Positions 16,406 to 26,066 of a stretch of DNA of 64,000 bases are shown here, in pieces. The stretch comes from Pantoea sp. alder81 (GTDB lineage Bacteria > Pseudomonadota > Gammaproteobacteria > Enterobacterales > Enterobacteriaceae), in assembly GCF_020179835.1 (NCBI RefSeq), contig NZ_JAIUDA010000002.1, positions 310,001-374,000 of the forward strand, in the 5' to 3' direction. How positions within the stretch are numbered: the stretch's first letter is position 1; the number at the start of each line of letters is the position of its first letter. A model generated the notes under the pieces. That model was not told where the DNA came from and made no database searches. It saw only the letters and a program-made list of their open reading frames with translations. The translations under genes were made by a program, and so were the position numbers.

Positions 16406-16450
16406 TTTAAGTTTACTTTAATTAATGAATTTAAGTATACTTAAGTAAAA
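16406..16450. promoter_or_regulatory. Palindromic operators between repressor and operon
   Basis: TTAAGTATACTTAA (16431-16444) is a perfect 14-bp palindrome. TTAAGTTTACTTTAA (16407-16421) is an imperfect copy about 24 bases away, and a further half-site AAGTAAAA follows at 16443-16450. They fill the AT-rich gap between the divergent repressor and membrane operon, where the promoters must lie, so they are probably the repressor's binding sites. Confidence 0.65.
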
Positions 16451-16468
16451 CACAGCGGAGTTGTCAAG

Positions 16469-17116
16469 ATGATGAAAAAAGAATCTGCGGGTGGACGCAT
16501 CCGCAACCGTCGGAAAGCGCTGAAGCTCACGCAGCAAGCGGTAGCGAGTGGCATTGGCGTGTCACATGTTGCTGTTTCGCAATGGGAAAAGGATGAGACC
16601 GTCCCACGTGGAGAGAACCTGTTACGGCTGGCAGAATGGCTGCAATGCACAGCCGCCTGGATTATTGATGGTGAGGGTGAGGTGTTTACCGCCCCGCTTA
16701 ATGTCAGTGACGTCAGCGCCTTGCCCTTGATCAGTTTGACGCAAGCGGTTGCCTGGATGCAGGAGGAACGCTTATTGATTCAGCAGCAGGCGACCCGCTT
16801 TCTGTATAGCAATAGCAAACTGAGTGAATCAGCGTTGGCGATCACCCTCGAGGATACCGCGATGCAACCTGACTACCGGCCTGGCGATACGCTGATATTT
16901 GATCCTGCCGTTGAACCGCAACCGGGTGATGTGGTGCTGGCGCAAATTAATGGTATGGCGCAGGTGCGCATTTACCGCCTGACGGCTGAACAGCACGACG
17001 AACAAATTTTCTCGTTACGCCCGTTAAATGATGATTTCCCCGTGCAGATATCATCGGAGAAAAAGATTGAATTGATCGGAACTATGATGGAAATGCGCCG
17101 CTATCGTGCAAGATAA
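16469..17116 (+). CDS. XRE-S24 phage-type repressor lacking the catalytic dyad
   Basis: A cytoplasmic transcriptional repressor of the lambda CI/LexA type. Residues about 10-65 form an XRE helix-turn-helix (IRNRRKALKLTQQAVASGIG, VSQWEKDETVPRGENLLRLA) and residues about 120-210 an S24-fold domain with the PGD landmarks (YRPGDTLIFDP, PQPGDVVLAQ). In self-cleaving members the motif is DSMxP with a later lysine; here it reads DTAMQP and the lysine position appears to be arginine in QVRIYRL, so autocleavage is not expected. It is divergent from the 15935-16324 operon with palindromic operators between them. Confidence 0.85.
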   Translation: MMKKESAGGRIRNRRKALKLTQQAVASGIGVSHVAVSQWEKDETVPRGENLLRLAEWLQCTAAWIIDGEGEVFTAPLNVSDVSALPLISLTQAVAWMQEERLLIQQQATRFLYSNSKLSESALAITLEDTAMQPDYRPGDTLIFDPAVEPQPGDVVLAQINGMAQVRIYRLTAEQHDEQIFSLRPLNDDFPVQISSEKKIELIGTMMEMRRYRAR

Positions 17117-17124
17117 TCAAACGC

Positions 17125-17147
17125 AAAAAACCCGCCTATGAGCGGGT
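17125..17147 (-). terminator. Terminator between convergent genes
   Basis: ACCCGC-CTATGA-GCGGGT stem with an A-tract on the left, which gives a U-tract on the minus strand; best suited to end the 17174-17422 gene. Confidence 0.65.
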
Positions 17148-17173
17148 CAAAACAAGCAAAACTACGGCAATTA

Positions 17174-17422
17174 TTACAATACATCGGTCAACTGATCGAC
17201 GACAACCCTCCCGTGCACATCCTTCTGCGTAATACGATAGTTAACGTTATAAGAGCGGCGGTTGCAGAGCTTATCGAACAGCGTCACGCTGCCTTTTTGC
17301 CTGCCGTCTACGCTCACAATATGCCATTCAGTGACATCTTCCTGACCGCGGTTGTTGAGTCTTAACACGCTCTGTTCAATTAAACGGTCGCTATCATCAA
17401 TCTTTAAATAGTCGCGTAACAT
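17174..17422 (-). CDS. Small protein of unknown function
   Basis: The 82-residue soluble product (MLRDYLKIDDSDRLIEQSVL, then EWHIVSVDGRQKGSVTLFDK) has mixed alpha/beta character, no signal peptide and no recognised family. I start at ATG 17422, which follows AGAGG by eight bases; a GTG at 17431 is also possible. It is convergent with the repressor gene and monocistronic. Confidence 0.6.
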   Translation of the reverse strand: MLRDYLKIDDSDRLIEQSVLRLNNRGQEDVTEWHIVSVDGRQKGSVTLFDKLCNRRSYNVNYRITQKDVHGRVVVDQLTDVL

Positions 17423-17667
17423 TATGCTCACCTCTGGTTAACGAGGGCCAAGATACGCTTTTTATTAATCCATTCAATCGAAAATATTTATCGTAAATAC
17501 TACCCTGCTGCGATTAATTAACAATCCGATTTGACGCTGGCCGCTAGCCGTTTCGGTTAACAGTTTATTTGGAAAATAGTTTACGGATACCCGCGTTTTT
17601 TTGAATAGATCGTGGCTGAAGCCTGCTAATGTAGGCCCCACAATAAATAGATGTTCGGACAGTCGTT

Positions 17668-18879
17668 ATGCTCACCACCATCCTCTATCGCAGCCATCTT
17701 CACGACCACGTGCCGGTCAGGACTCTTGAAGACATGGTTGCTAAGGCCAATAAGAAAAATAAATTGTCGGATGTAACGGGCATATTGTTGTTTGACGGCC
17801 TGCACTTCTTTCAATTGCTGGAAGGTCCTCGCGACACCGTCCAGGGTATTTACCAGCGTATTTGTGCCGACGCGCGCCACCATAATTTAGTGGAACTGAT
17901 GCATGACTTTGCACCCGCGCGTCGCTTTGGCAATCTGGGGATGGAATTGTTCGATCTGCGGGAACATGATAAAGACACGGTACTGCAAGCGATACTGGAT
18001 AAAGGCACTTCCCGTTACCAGTTGACCTACGCCGATCGCGCATTACAGTTCTTGCGTACCTTTGTGATTGCGCGCGACAAAGAAAATTATTTTGAAATTC
18101 CGGCGGCGAATACTTGGGAATTTATTGCGGAGGAACCCGCACGCACAGTGCCCGACGAATGGGTGGCTCCATTGCAAGACTGTCGGTTCGCCTTCCAACC
18201 GATTATCGATCCCTTTGCCTGTCGCGTAGTGTCGTACGAAGCACTGATCCGCACGGCCAAAGGCGGTTCTCCCGAGGAGTATTTCTCCTCCTTCGAGGGT
18301 GATGCCATCTATCACGCCGATATCCAATCGAAAACGCTGGCGTTCAAACTCGCTAGCCTCTTAAACATCGGCGATCACAGCCTGTCTATTAATCTGCTGC
18401 CCATGTCGCTGGTCACGGTGCCGAATGCCGTGGAGATCTTGCTGGCAGAGATTGAAGCCAACGGCTTAATACCGGAGCAGGTGATTGTAGAGGTCACTGA
18501 GAATGAAATTATTTCTCGCGCTGACGAATTTGCCATTGAAGTCAGAAAACTTAAGGCTGCGGGAATCAGTCTGGCCTTTGATGATTTTGGCGCGGGTTTT
18601 GCCGGTCTGTCACTGCTGTCGCAATTTCAGCCAGATAAAATCAAAATTGACCGCCAGATTATTTGCGATGTGCACAAGAGTGGACCAAAACAAGCGATCC
18701 TACTTGCCATCATCAAATGCTGTTCGTTGCTGGAAATTGAGATCATTGCTGAGGGTGTTGAGAAAGCTGAAGAGTGGATGTGGCTGGAAGCGGCGGGGAT
18801 TAGCCAGTTCCAGGGATATCTGTTCGCACGTCCGCAGTTAAATGGTTTCCCGGCTATCGCCTGGCCGGAAATCAAATAG
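17668..18879 (+). CDS. bluF: BLUF-EAL blue-light-regulated c-di-GMP phosphodiesterase
   Basis: A flavin photoreceptor coupled to an EAL domain. The N-terminal BLUF domain (about residues 1-95) has the flavin-network residues Tyr7, Asn31 and Gln49 (MLTTILYRS, TGILLFDG, FFQLLEGP). The EAL domain (about 165-400) keeps YEALIR, INLLP, EVTENE, DDFGAG, KIDRQ and AEGVEK, so it should hydrolyse c-di-GMP. In this it resembles Klebsiella BlrP1 more than E. coli BluF, whose EAL domain is degenerate and acts by protein binding. The gene is monocistronic with a terminator after it. The symbol follows domain layout, not proven orthology. Confidence 0.88.
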   Translation: MLTTILYRSHLHDHVPVRTLEDMVAKANKKNKLSDVTGILLFDGLHFFQLLEGPRDTVQGIYQRICADARHHNLVELMHDFAPARRFGNLGMELFDLREHDKDTVLQAILDKGTSRYQLTYADRALQFLRTFVIARDKENYFEIPAANTWEFIAEEPARTVPDEWVAPLQDCRFAFQPIIDPFACRVVSYEALIRTAKGGSPEEYFSSFEGDAIYHADIQSKTLAFKLASLLNIGDHSLSINLLPMSLVTVPNAVEILLAEIEANGLIPEQVIVEVTENEIISRADEFAIEVRKLKAAGISLAFDDFGAGFAGLSLLSQFQPDKIKIDRQIICDVHKSGPKQAILLAIIKCCSLLEIEIIAEGVEKAEEWMWLEAAGISQFQGYLFARPQLNGFPAIAWPEIK

Positions 18880-18897
18880 CGAGCTGCGAGAGAGAAT

Positions 18898-18925
18898 AAA
18901 AAACCGCCATAAGCCGGCGGTTTTT
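18898..18925 (+). terminator. Terminator of the BLUF-EAL gene
   Basis: AAACCGCC / GGCGGTTT stem followed by TT and AAATTT, with an A-tract on the left, so it may work in both directions. Confidence 0.75.
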
Positions 18926-18929
18926 AAAT

Positions 18930-19112
18930 TTAAAGCGGGAAGTAACCCGGTGGTAATAATCGATCGCTGATGACCTGGTAGTTCATCAACTTAAAAGAAC
19001 TTAACGTGATGGGCACGGCAACGCAGGGTCGGTACCAGCCAAACTGCCTTATATATCGCCATACTTCAGGCGGATTATCTTTATCGCGAACCCAGTAATA
19101 ACCTTCTTTCAT
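18930..19112 (-). CDS. Small aromatic-rich protein of unknown function
   Basis: The 60-residue product (MKEGYYWVRDKDNPPEVWRY, then GWYRPCVAVPITLSS) is rich in Trp and Tyr and has no membrane segment. I recognise no family. The start is the ATG at 19112; the frame is open for 13 more codons upstream but those look noncoding. The ribosome site is weak, so the call is tentative. Confidence 0.5.
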   Translation of the reverse strand: MKEGYYWVRDKDNPPEVWRYIRQFGWYRPCVAVPITLSSFKLMNYQVISDRLLPPGYFPL

Positions 19113-19310
19113 TCTTACACGCTTCTTGTTGCTGCAACCATTACTCAACATTCCTCAACGCGTTGCGTGATGCGCATGTTGCACACCGAGTTCCCTGCTC
19201 TGAAGAATGCTTACCTAACGGGCACACTTTATCATACCGAAGTGCATTTGATCAGTAAGTGGTTGTTTTATTTAGCGCTTCGCTTATCGACTCACGATTT
19301 TCTGGCATAA

Positions 19311-19336
19311 AAAAAGCCGCATCAGCGGCTTTTTCA
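19311..19336 (-). terminator. Terminator of the YnfC-like gene
   Basis: AAAAAGCCGC-TGAT-GCGGCTTTTTTT on the minus strand, immediately after the stop codon. Confidence 0.85.
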
Positions 19337-19340
19337 GACA

Positions 19341-20048
19341 TCAATAATAAGCGACTTCAATGGTGCCATACTGCTTATCCGTGACTTGCCCTTCGGCATC
19401 GGTGGTCAGGGTATCGCAACGGTAAGGGACATCCTTCTTATACTGGCATTGTGTGGTGATCGTTTTACTCTGGCCGTTTCTTTGCACCGTCGTTACCACG
19501 TCGGATATTTTCTTCGCGCCCGCATCATGTTTGGCACTGGCACGCGAGACTTCCTCATCACCCTTCTTAATACTCAGCAGCGTCATATCGCCAGCGTTAT
19601 TGTAAGTCAGACGAAATTTAACATCGGAGGCGGGAGATGAGATTTGATCGACCCATCCCTGATCGTTATAGCCAATATCCACCGTCATGGTCGGCGTGAC
19701 TTTCTTTATTAGCGCGCACTGTTTATTCAGCGTCACCACCACATCCTGACCGTTCTCGATACCGGTGAGCTGATCGCCTTCGCGCGTCACTTCGGTGATC
19801 TCCCCTGCCTTATCAATCGATTTCACATGAGAAACACAGCCTTGTGCATCGAAGGCAATATCGACATCGAAGATTGGCGTGCCGTCGGCGCTAAACAGAC
19901 GTTGATGGGTGCTTTTGACTTTGCCTGGAATGGCTTCGAACTGATAGAGGTAGGCGTAATTTTTCATCTGCGGCGCAAAGTCCGCATTTTTATTATCACA
20001 GCCGGATAGCATTATCATTGCCATCGTCAGCAGCAGGGTGTGCTTCAC
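19341..20048 (-). CDS. YnfC-family lipoprotein
   Basis: A predicted lipoprotein of unknown function. The 235-residue product has a lipobox (MIMLSGC, cysteine near residue 17) followed by repeated beta-hairpin segments of the type GYNDQGWVDQISS and TYNNAGDM. The overall pattern and length match E. coli YnfC (236 residues), including the ending with YGTIEVAYY. It lies alone upstream of fliE, which is not the E. coli position of ynfC. Confidence 0.75.
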   Translation of the reverse strand: MKHTLLLTMAMIMLSGCDNKNADFAPQMKNYAYLYQFEAIPGKVKSTHQRLFSADGTPIFDVDIAFDAQGCVSHVKSIDKAGEITEVTREGDQLTGIENGQDVVVTLNKQCALIKKVTPTMTVDIGYNDQGWVDQISSPASDVKFRLTYNNAGDMTLLSIKKGDEEVSRASAKHDAGAKKISDVVTTVQRNGQSKTITTQCQYKKDVPYRCDTLTTDAEGQVTDKQYGTIEVAYY

Positions 20049-20157
20049 GTGAGAATCCTCTTCCCGATATAAGCTGTGTGTCAGGCCAGCATCATGCCGC
20101 TGTTACTGAAAAAGATAAATGCTTTCCCGCCTGACACCGCAACAATCTGTGCTGCCA

Positions 20158-20469
20158 CTACACCTGCATATTCATGATGTCTGTATAGGCCGACACCAGT
20201 TTGTTACGCACCTGAATGCCCATTTGCATGGAAATTGAGGATTTCTGCAGATCGACCATCACATCATTCAACTGGATGCCCGGTTTGCCCATTTCAAAAT
20301 CCTGCGCCTGGGTGCGCGCCGTGGTCTGCGTTTCACTGATCTTATCCAGTGCTGCTTTCATGGTGGCGCCAAAATCCACCTGACTGGTTGACTCTGCCTG
20401 CTTGCCGCTGGCCTGCAGTGACGTTAACTGCAGCTGCTGCAACACACCATCAATTGCCTGAATCGACAT
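20158..20469 (-). CDS. fliE: Flagellar hook-basal body protein FliE
   Basis: FliE links the MS ring to the proximal rod and is an early export substrate. The 103-residue product (MSIQAIDGVLQQLQL to MGIQVRNKLVSAYTDIMNMQ) is full length. It is transcribed divergently from fliF, as in E. coli and Salmonella, and is monocistronic. The gap to fliF carries an ERIC repeat. Confidence 0.96.
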   Translation of the reverse strand: MSIQAIDGVLQQLQLTSLQASGKQAESTSQVDFGATMKAALDKISETQTTARTQAQDFEMGKPGIQLNDVMVDLQKSSISMQMGIQVRNKLVSAYTDIMNMQV

Positions 20470-20648
20470 TGCCTGTACCTCATGGAAGAAGGGTTTAAAT
20501 TTTCACGCTGCAAAAGTTAACACACTGTCAATAGGACAAAGGCGCTAAATAAACGTAAAAACCCCGGCTTATCCAGCCATCGAAGTGACCCAATTCATCA
20601 ATAATGCCAGCCATAAGATTGGAAATTAATTTTCATTTGTTCCTCAAA

Positions 20649-20757
20649 ACAGTTCGCATTGCTGCAAGGCGGCAAGTTCGCGAATCCCCAGGAGCTTACT
20701 CAGGTAAGTGACTGGGGTGAACGAACGCAGCCAACGCAGCAGTAATGCGAAATGTGA
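20649..20757. repeat. ERIC element (enterobacterial repetitive intergenic consensus)
   Basis: The two well-known ERIC core motifs are both present: GAATCCCCAGGAGCTTAC and, facing it, GTAAGTGACTGGGGTGA, separated by TCAG. The outer arms CAGTTCGCATTGCTGC and GCAGTAATGCGAAATG are inverted copies. This is an almost complete imperfect palindrome of about 110 bases, the normal size. It ends about 70 bases before the fliF start codon and sits inside the fliE-fliF regulatory region. Confidence 0.88.
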
Positions 20758-20827
20758 AGAGGAAAGTCAGGGAGTCTGTTTTGTCACCACAACTTACCCG
20801 GTCAATTATGTCAGGCAGGAATCGGTC

Positions 20828-22552
20828 ATGAATGCGAGTGCAGCCGCCACACAAGATACCGCAAAGAAAGGTTTCAACGACCTTCTGGCCCGCCTGCGCG
20901 CCAATCCGCGAATTCCACTCATTGTTGCTGCCGCTGCCGCTATTGCAGTGGTTTTTGCGTTGGTGCTGTGGGCCAAAGCGCCGGACTATCGCGTCCTTTA
21001 TAACAACCTCTCTGATGAGGATGGCGGCGCGATTGTCACTCAGCTGACGCAAATGAACATTCCTTACCAGTTCGCCGAGAACGGCGGTGCCTTGATGGTA
21101 CCCGCCGATAAGGTACATGAACTGCGTCTGCGCCTGGCGCAACAGGGGCTGCCGAAAGGTGGCTCTGTTGGCTTTGAGCTGATGGATAAAGAGAAGTTCG
21201 GCATCAGCCAGTTCAGTGAGCAGATCAACTATCAGCGCGCGCTGGAAGGCGAACTGGCCCGCACCATTGAAACCCTCGGTCCGGTAAAGAGCGCGCGCGT
21301 GCATCTGGCGATGCCGAAACCGACGCTGTTCGTGCGTGAGCAAAAGGCCCCTTCTGCCTCCGTAACGCTGAACCTGCAACCGGGCCGCGCGTTAGATGAA
21401 GGCCAGATTCAGGCGATTCAGCACATGGTGTCGAGCAGCGTGGCCGGTCTTCCGCCGGGCAACGTGACCGTAGTGGACCAGGCCGGACGTCTGCTAACCC
21501 GTTCTGACAGCGAAGGTCGTGACCTGAATGATGCGCAGCTGAAGTACGCGTCTGAAGTGGAAGCACGTTATCAGCAACGTATCGAAGCCATCCTGAATCC
21601 GATTGTTGGCCAGGGCAATGTGCATGCGCAGGTGACGGCGCAGATCAACTTTGACCGTAGCGAACAAACTGACGAGAAGTATCAGCCGAACGCCGATCCG
21701 AACAACACCGCGATCCGTTCACGCCAGACTAATACCAACCAGCAGAACGGCAGCCCATATCCAGGCGGCGTGCCGGGTGCGTTGTCGAATCAACCTGCTC
21801 CAGCGAATACCGCGCCGGTTAACAATCCGCAGCAGCAAAACAACGCCAACGGCCAGAATGCCAATGGCCAGAACAACGCAGCGAACAACAACGGCACGAC
21901 GACCAGCACACAGCAAAGTAGCGGCCCGAGCAGCTCAAGTCGTAATGACACCGTGAACTACGAGCTGGATCGTACCATTCGCCACACCAAGGTGAACGTG
22001 GGCGATGTGCAGCGTCTGTCGGTGGCCGTGGTGGTGAACTACCGTGATGATGGCAAAGGCAAAGCGGTTGCACTGAACGATCAGCAGATCAAGCAGATTG
22101 AAGACCTCACTCGTGAAGCGATGGGCTACTCGCAGAATCGTGGCGACAGCGTCAACGTGGTGAACTCGCAGTTCAACATCACCGAGCCGACTGGCGGTGA
22201 CCTGCCGTTCTGGCAGTCGCAAGCCTTCTTCGACATGTTGATGAGCGGCGGTCGCTGGCTGCTGGTGGCACTGGTTGCCTTCATCCTGTATCGCAAGCTG
22301 GTCCGTCCACAGCTGATGCGTAAGAAAGCGCAGGAGCAAGCGGCAGCAGACGCTGCGGCAGCACGTGCCGAAGCCGTGGAGTCTGAAGAAGCCTACAGCG
22401 TGCAGCTCAGTAAAGATGAGCTGGATCAAGAGCGTAAATCGAATAACCGCATGAGCGCCGAAGTGATGAGCCAGCGCATCCGCGATATGTCTGAAAACGA
22501 TCCGCGCGTTGTAGCGCTGGTTATCCGCGAATGGATGAGTAAAGAACTATGA
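20828..22552 (+). CDS. fliF: Flagellar MS-ring protein FliF
   Basis: FliF assembles the MS ring in the inner membrane, the base of the flagellar motor and export gate. The 574-residue product has transmembrane helices at about 29-49 and 470-487. Ring-building motifs lie between them ([20 protein letters not shown]), along with an unusually Asn/Gln-rich linker at about 330-365, and the C-terminal FliG-binding tail is conserved. I start at ATG 20828, preceded by CAGGAATC; the upstream extension lies in the ERIC element. Its last bases overlap fliG (ATGA). Confidence 0.96.
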   Translation: MNASAAATQDTAKKGFNDLLARLRANPRIPLIVAAAAAIAVVFALVLWAKAPDYRVLYNNLSDEDGGAIVTQLTQMNIPYQFAENGGALMVPADKVHELRLRLAQQGLPKGGSVGFELMDKEKFGISQFSEQINYQRALEGELARTIETLGPVKSARVHLAMPKPTLFVREQKAPSASVTLNLQPGRALDEGQIQAIQHMVSSSVAGLPPGNVTVVDQAGRLLTRSDSEGRDLNDAQLKYASEVEARYQQRIEAILNPIVGQGNVHAQVTAQINFDRSEQTDEKYQPNADPNNTAIRSRQTNTNQQNGSPYPGGVPGALSNQPAPANTAPVNNPQQQNNANGQNANGQNNAANNNGTTTSTQQSSGPSSSSRNDTVNYELDRTIRHTKVNVGDVQRLSVAVVVNYRDDGKGKAVALNDQQIKQIEDLTREAMGYSQNRGDSVNVVNSQFNITEPTGGDLPFWQSQAFFDMLMSGGRWLLVALVAFILYRKLVRPQLMRKKAQEQAAADAAAARAEAVESEEAYSVQLSKDELDQERKSNNRMSAEVMSQRIRDMSENDPRVVALVIREWMSKEL

Positions 22553-23541
22553 GTCTGACCGGTACTGAAAAAAGCGCCATTCTGATGATGACCATTGGCG
22601 AAGAGCGTGCGGCCGAGGTGTTCAAACACCTCAACCAGCGTGAAGTGCAGCACCTGAGCGCCGCGATGGCGGGCATGCGTCAGGTGTCGCATAAGCAACT
22701 GACCGAAGTGCTGCGCGAGTTTGAAGCGGATGCCGAGCAGTTTGCTGCGCTGAGCCTCAACTCCAATGACTACCTGCGTTCAGTGCTGATCAAAGCGCTG
22801 GGCGAGGAGCGTGCTTCAAGTCTGCTGGAAGATATTCTCGAGAAAAACGAGACCACCAGCGGCATGGAAACGCTCAACTTTATGGAGCCACAAGCGGCAG
22901 CAGACCTTATCCGCGACGAGCATCCGCAGATTATCGCCACCATTTTGGTGCACCTCAAACGTGGCCAGGCCGCGGATATTCTGGCGCTGTTCGACGAACG
23001 TCTGCGTCACGATGTGATGCTGCGTATCGCCACCTTCGGTGGTGTTCAGCCGGCGGCGCTGGCAGAACTGACCGAAGTGCTGAACGGCCTGCTGGATGGC
23101 ACCAACCTCAAGCGCGCGAAGATGGGCGGCGTGAGAACCGCGGCCGAAATCATCAACCTGATGAAGACGCAGCAGGAAGAAGCGGTTATCGAAGCGGTAC
23201 GCGACTTCGATGGCGAACTGGCACAGAAGATTATCGACGAGATGTTCCTGTTCGAAAACCTGGTGGAAGTGGACGATCGCAGCATCCAGCGCCTGCTGCA
23301 GGAAGTGGAGTCCGAGCAGTTGCTGATCGCCCTGAAAGGTGCAGAGCAGCCGCTGCGCGAGAAATTCCTCAAGAACATGTCGGCACGTGCGGCCGATATT
23401 CTGCGCGACGATCTGGCCAACCGTGGTCCGGTGCGTATGTCGGCAGTGGAAAACGAACAAAAAGCGATCCTGCTGGTGGTCCGTCGCCTGGCAGAATCCG
23501 GCGAAATGGTAATTGGTGGTGGCGAGGAAACCTATGTCTGA
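22549..23541 (+). CDS. fliG: Flagellar motor switch protein FliG
   Basis: FliG is the rotor component that contacts the stator and sits on FliF. The 330-residue product contains the N-terminal FliF-binding domain, the EHPQ motif near residue 125 and the C-terminal domain with charged residues for torque ([16 protein letters not shown] region, then [12 protein letters not shown]). Full length. It overlaps fliF by 4 bases and fliH by 8, so translation is coupled along the operon. Confidence 0.97.
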   Translation: MSLTGTEKSAILMMTIGEERAAEVFKHLNQREVQHLSAAMAGMRQVSHKQLTEVLREFEADAEQFAALSLNSNDYLRSVLIKALGEERASSLLEDILEKNETTSGMETLNFMEPQAAADLIRDEHPQIIATILVHLKRGQAADILALFDERLRHDVMLRIATFGGVQPAALAELTEVLNGLLDGTNLKRAKMGGVRTAAEIINLMKTQQEEAVIEAVRDFDGELAQKIIDEMFLFENLVEVDDRSIQRLLQEVESEQLLIALKGAEQPLREKFLKNMSARAADILRDDLANRGPVRMSAVENEQKAILLVVRRLAESGEMVIGGGEETYV

Positions 23542-24235
23542 TGCCTTTTCCGCCCGTGCGTGGCAGCGCTGGCAGCCTGATGATTTAGGCAGCACCTTCA
23601 AAGTGGCAGAAGAACCGCAGCAGGAAGAGCCGGCCGCGGATGTCGAAATGAGCGCTGAAGAAGAGCAACAGCAAATGCTGGAGCGTATGCAGCAGCAGAT
23701 GCGTAAAGATGCGCAGACGCAAGGCTACAGCGAAGGCTATCAAAAGGGCTTTGCCGAATCTCAGCAGAATGGCTATGACGCTGGATTTCAGCAGGGGCTG
23801 GCCGATGCCCAGCAGCAGCAGGCTCCGCTACAGGCGCGTATGCAGCAGTTGGTGACCGAGTTCCATCACACGCTGGAAGCGCTGGATAGCGTTATCGCCT
23901 CACGTCTGATGCAGCTGGCGCTGGAAGCGGCGCGCACGGTAATTGGCCAGGCTACGCAAGTGGACGGCACCGCCCTGCTGCGTCAGATTCAGCAGCTGAT
24001 CCAGCAGGAACCGATGTTCAGCGGCAAACCGCAGCTGCGCGTGCACCCTGATGATTTACAGCGTATTGAGCAGACACTGGGTCCGACGCTGGATCTGCAC
24101 GGCTGGAAACTGCTCGCCGATAACTCTCTGCATCCGGGCGGTTGTAAGCTCAGCGCCGAAGATGGTGATCTTGACGCCAGCGTGGCAACCCGCTGGCAGG
24201 AACTGTGCCGTCTGGCCGCGCCGGGGACACTGTAA
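23534..24235 (+). CDS. fliH: Flagellar export ATPase regulator FliH
   Basis: FliH binds the ATPase FliI and anchors it to the C ring. The 233-residue product has a Glu/Gln-rich N-terminal half (coiled coil with GxxxG-type repeats, [20 protein letters not shown]) and a conserved C-terminal domain. The start at 23534, after GAGGAAACCT, lies within the last codons of fliG. The stop codon overlaps the fliI start by one base. Confidence 0.95.
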   Translation: MSDAFSARAWQRWQPDDLGSTFKVAEEPQQEEPAADVEMSAEEEQQQMLERMQQQMRKDAQTQGYSEGYQKGFAESQQNGYDAGFQQGLADAQQQQAPLQARMQQLVTEFHHTLEALDSVIASRLMQLALEAARTVIGQATQVDGTALLRQIQQLIQQEPMFSGKPQLRVHPDDLQRIEQTLGPTLDLHGWKLLADNSLHPGGCKLSAEDGDLDASVATRWQELCRLAAPGTL

Positions 24236-25599
24236 TGACCTCGTCACGTCTTTCACGCTGGCTTGGCGCACTCGATGCCTTCGAAAATCGTATTTCGCAG
24301 GTACAGACCGTGCGCCGCTACGGTCGCCTGACCCGCGCCACCGGTTTAGTGCTGGAAGCGACCGGGCTACAACTGCCGCTCGGTGCCACTTGCATCATCG
24401 AACGTCACGATGGCAACAACATCACTGAAGTGGAAAGTGAAGTGGTGGGCTTCAACGGTCAGAAACTGCTGATGATGCCGCTGGAAGAAGTGGATGGCAT
24501 CTTGCCTGGCGCACGCGTGTATGCGCGCGTCAACGGCGATAGCGCCCACAGCGGTAAACAGTTACTGCTGGGCCCGGAATTGCTGGGCCGTGTGCTGGAT
24601 GGCGCGGGCAAACCCCTTGATGGCCTGCCCGCACCCGACACTGGCTATCGTGCCCCATTGATCACCGCGCCTTTTAACCCGCTGCAACGTACACCGATTG
24701 AAGACGTATTAGACACCGGCGTACGTGCGATCAACGCCCTGCTCACCGTCGGGCGTGGTCAGCGAATGGGCCTGTTTGCTGGTTCCGGCGTAGGTAAGTC
24801 AGTGCTGCTTGGCATGATGGCGCGTTACACCAAGGCCGATGTGATTGTGGTCGGCTTGATTGGTGAACGTGGCCGTGAAGTCAAAGAATTTATTGAGAAC
24901 ATCCTCGGCGCAGAAGGTCGTGCGCGCTCGGTGGTGATCGCCGCACCGGCGGACGTTTCGCCGCTGCTGCGTATGCAGGGTGCCGCTTATGCCACGCGCA
25001 TCGCGGAAGATTTTCGCGATCGTGGTCAGCACGTGCTGCTGATCATGGACTCCCTCACCCGCTATGCGATGGCACAGCGTGAAATCGCCCTCGCCATCGG
25101 TGAACCGCCGGCCACCAAAGGTTATCCACCGTCGGTGTTTGCCAAACTGCCAGCGCTGGTAGAACGCGCCGGTAACGGTACCCATGGCGGCGGTTCGATT
25201 ACTGCTTTCTATACCGTCCTCACCGAAGGCGATGACCAGCAAGACCCGATTGCCGACTCGGCGCGTGCCATTCTTGATGGCCACATCGTGCTGTCGCGTC
25301 GTCTGGCTGAAGCCGGTCACTATCCGGCAATAGATATAGAAGCGTCCATCAGCCGTGCGATGACCTCGCTGATTGATGACACCCACTACGCGCGCGTGCG
25401 CCAGTTCAAACAGTTGCTCTCGAGTTTCCAGCGCAACCGCGATCTGGTCAGCGTCGGCGCGTATGCCGCCGGAAGCGATCCGATGCTGGATAAAGCCATC
25501 AAGCTTTACCCAGAAATGGAAGCCTTCCTGCAACAGGGGATTTTCGAACGCAGCGACTACGACGACGCCAGCCTGCATCTGCAGGCGATGTTCGGCTAG
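24235..25599 (+). CDS. fliI: Flagellum-specific ATPase FliI
   Basis: FliI is the hexameric ATPase of the flagellar type III export apparatus. The 454-residue product has the Walker A motif GSGVGKS near residue 183, the Walker B region [11 protein letters not shown] and the conserved [18 protein letters not shown] segment. Length equals that of enterobacterial FliI. The ATG at 24235 overlaps the fliH stop (TAATG); longer in-frame starts lie inside fliH. Confidence 0.97.
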   Translation: MTSSRLSRWLGALDAFENRISQVQTVRRYGRLTRATGLVLEATGLQLPLGATCIIERHDGNNITEVESEVVGFNGQKLLMMPLEEVDGILPGARVYARVNGDSAHSGKQLLLGPELLGRVLDGAGKPLDGLPAPDTGYRAPLITAPFNPLQRTPIEDVLDTGVRAINALLTVGRGQRMGLFAGSGVGKSVLLGMMARYTKADVIVVGLIGERGREVKEFIENILGAEGRARSVVIAAPADVSPLLRMQGAAYATRIAEDFRDRGQHVLLIMDSLTRYAMAQREIALAIGEPPATKGYPPSVFAKLPALVERAGNGTHGGGSITAFYTVLTEGDDQQDPIADSARAILDGHIVLSRRLAEAGHYPAIDIEASISRAMTSLIDDTHYARVRQFKQLLSSFQRNRDLVSVGAYAAGSDPMLDKAIKLYPEMEAFLQQGIFERSDYDDASLHLQAMFG

Positions 25600-25622
25600 C
25601 GCGAGCTAAAGCGAGGTAAGCC

Positions 25623-26066
25623 ATGAAAACTGCCAATGCTATCGACAAGCTACGTGACATGGCGGAGCAGGATCTGGAACAGGCCGTGATTCATTTAGGC
25701 GATATGCGCCGTGGCGTGAAGCAGGCAGATGAACAACTCTCCATGCTGCTCGATTATCAGGATGAGTATCGCAACAAGCTCAACACCGATATGTCAGGCG
25801 GCATTTCCAGCCTGCGCTGGACCAATTACCACCAATTTATTCAGACGCTGGAAAAAGCCATTGAACAGCATCGGCAGCAGCTTAATCAGTGGAATCAGCG
25901 CCTGGATCAGGCGTTGAGCAACTGGCAAGAGAAGCATAAACGCCTGAATGCCTATCAGACGCTGATCACCCGCGCTGAAGAGAACGCATTACGACAAGAA
26001 AACCGTCTCGACCAGAAACGGATGGATGAATTTGCCCAACGGGCCGCAATGAGGAGAGGCGAATGA
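25623..26066 (+). CDS. fliJ: Flagellar export protein FliJ
   Basis: FliJ is the coiled-coil central stalk of the export ATPase and an escort for chaperones. The 147-residue product is almost entirely a helical hairpin rich in Gln, Glu and Arg ([40 protein letters not shown]), matching E. coli FliJ in size. It starts 23 bases after fliI and overlaps fliK by 4 bases. Confidence 0.95.
   Translation: MKTANAIDKLRDMAEQDLEQAVIHLGDMRRGVKQADEQLSMLLDYQDEYRNKLNTDMSGGISSLRWTNYHQFIQTLEKAIEQHRQQLNQWNQRLDQALSNWQEKHKRLNAYQTLITRAEENALRQENRLDQKRMDEFAQRAAMRRGE

Noticed and set aside
13911..17422. Complete prophage
   Set aside because: A repressor and a DinI-family gene are present, but there is no integrase, replication, capsid, tail or attachment duplication; I treat it as a small phage-derived cassette.
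20696..21379. 227-codon minus-strand frame over fliF
   Set aside because: Antisense to the well-conserved fliF and overlapping the ERIC repeat; no ribosome site.
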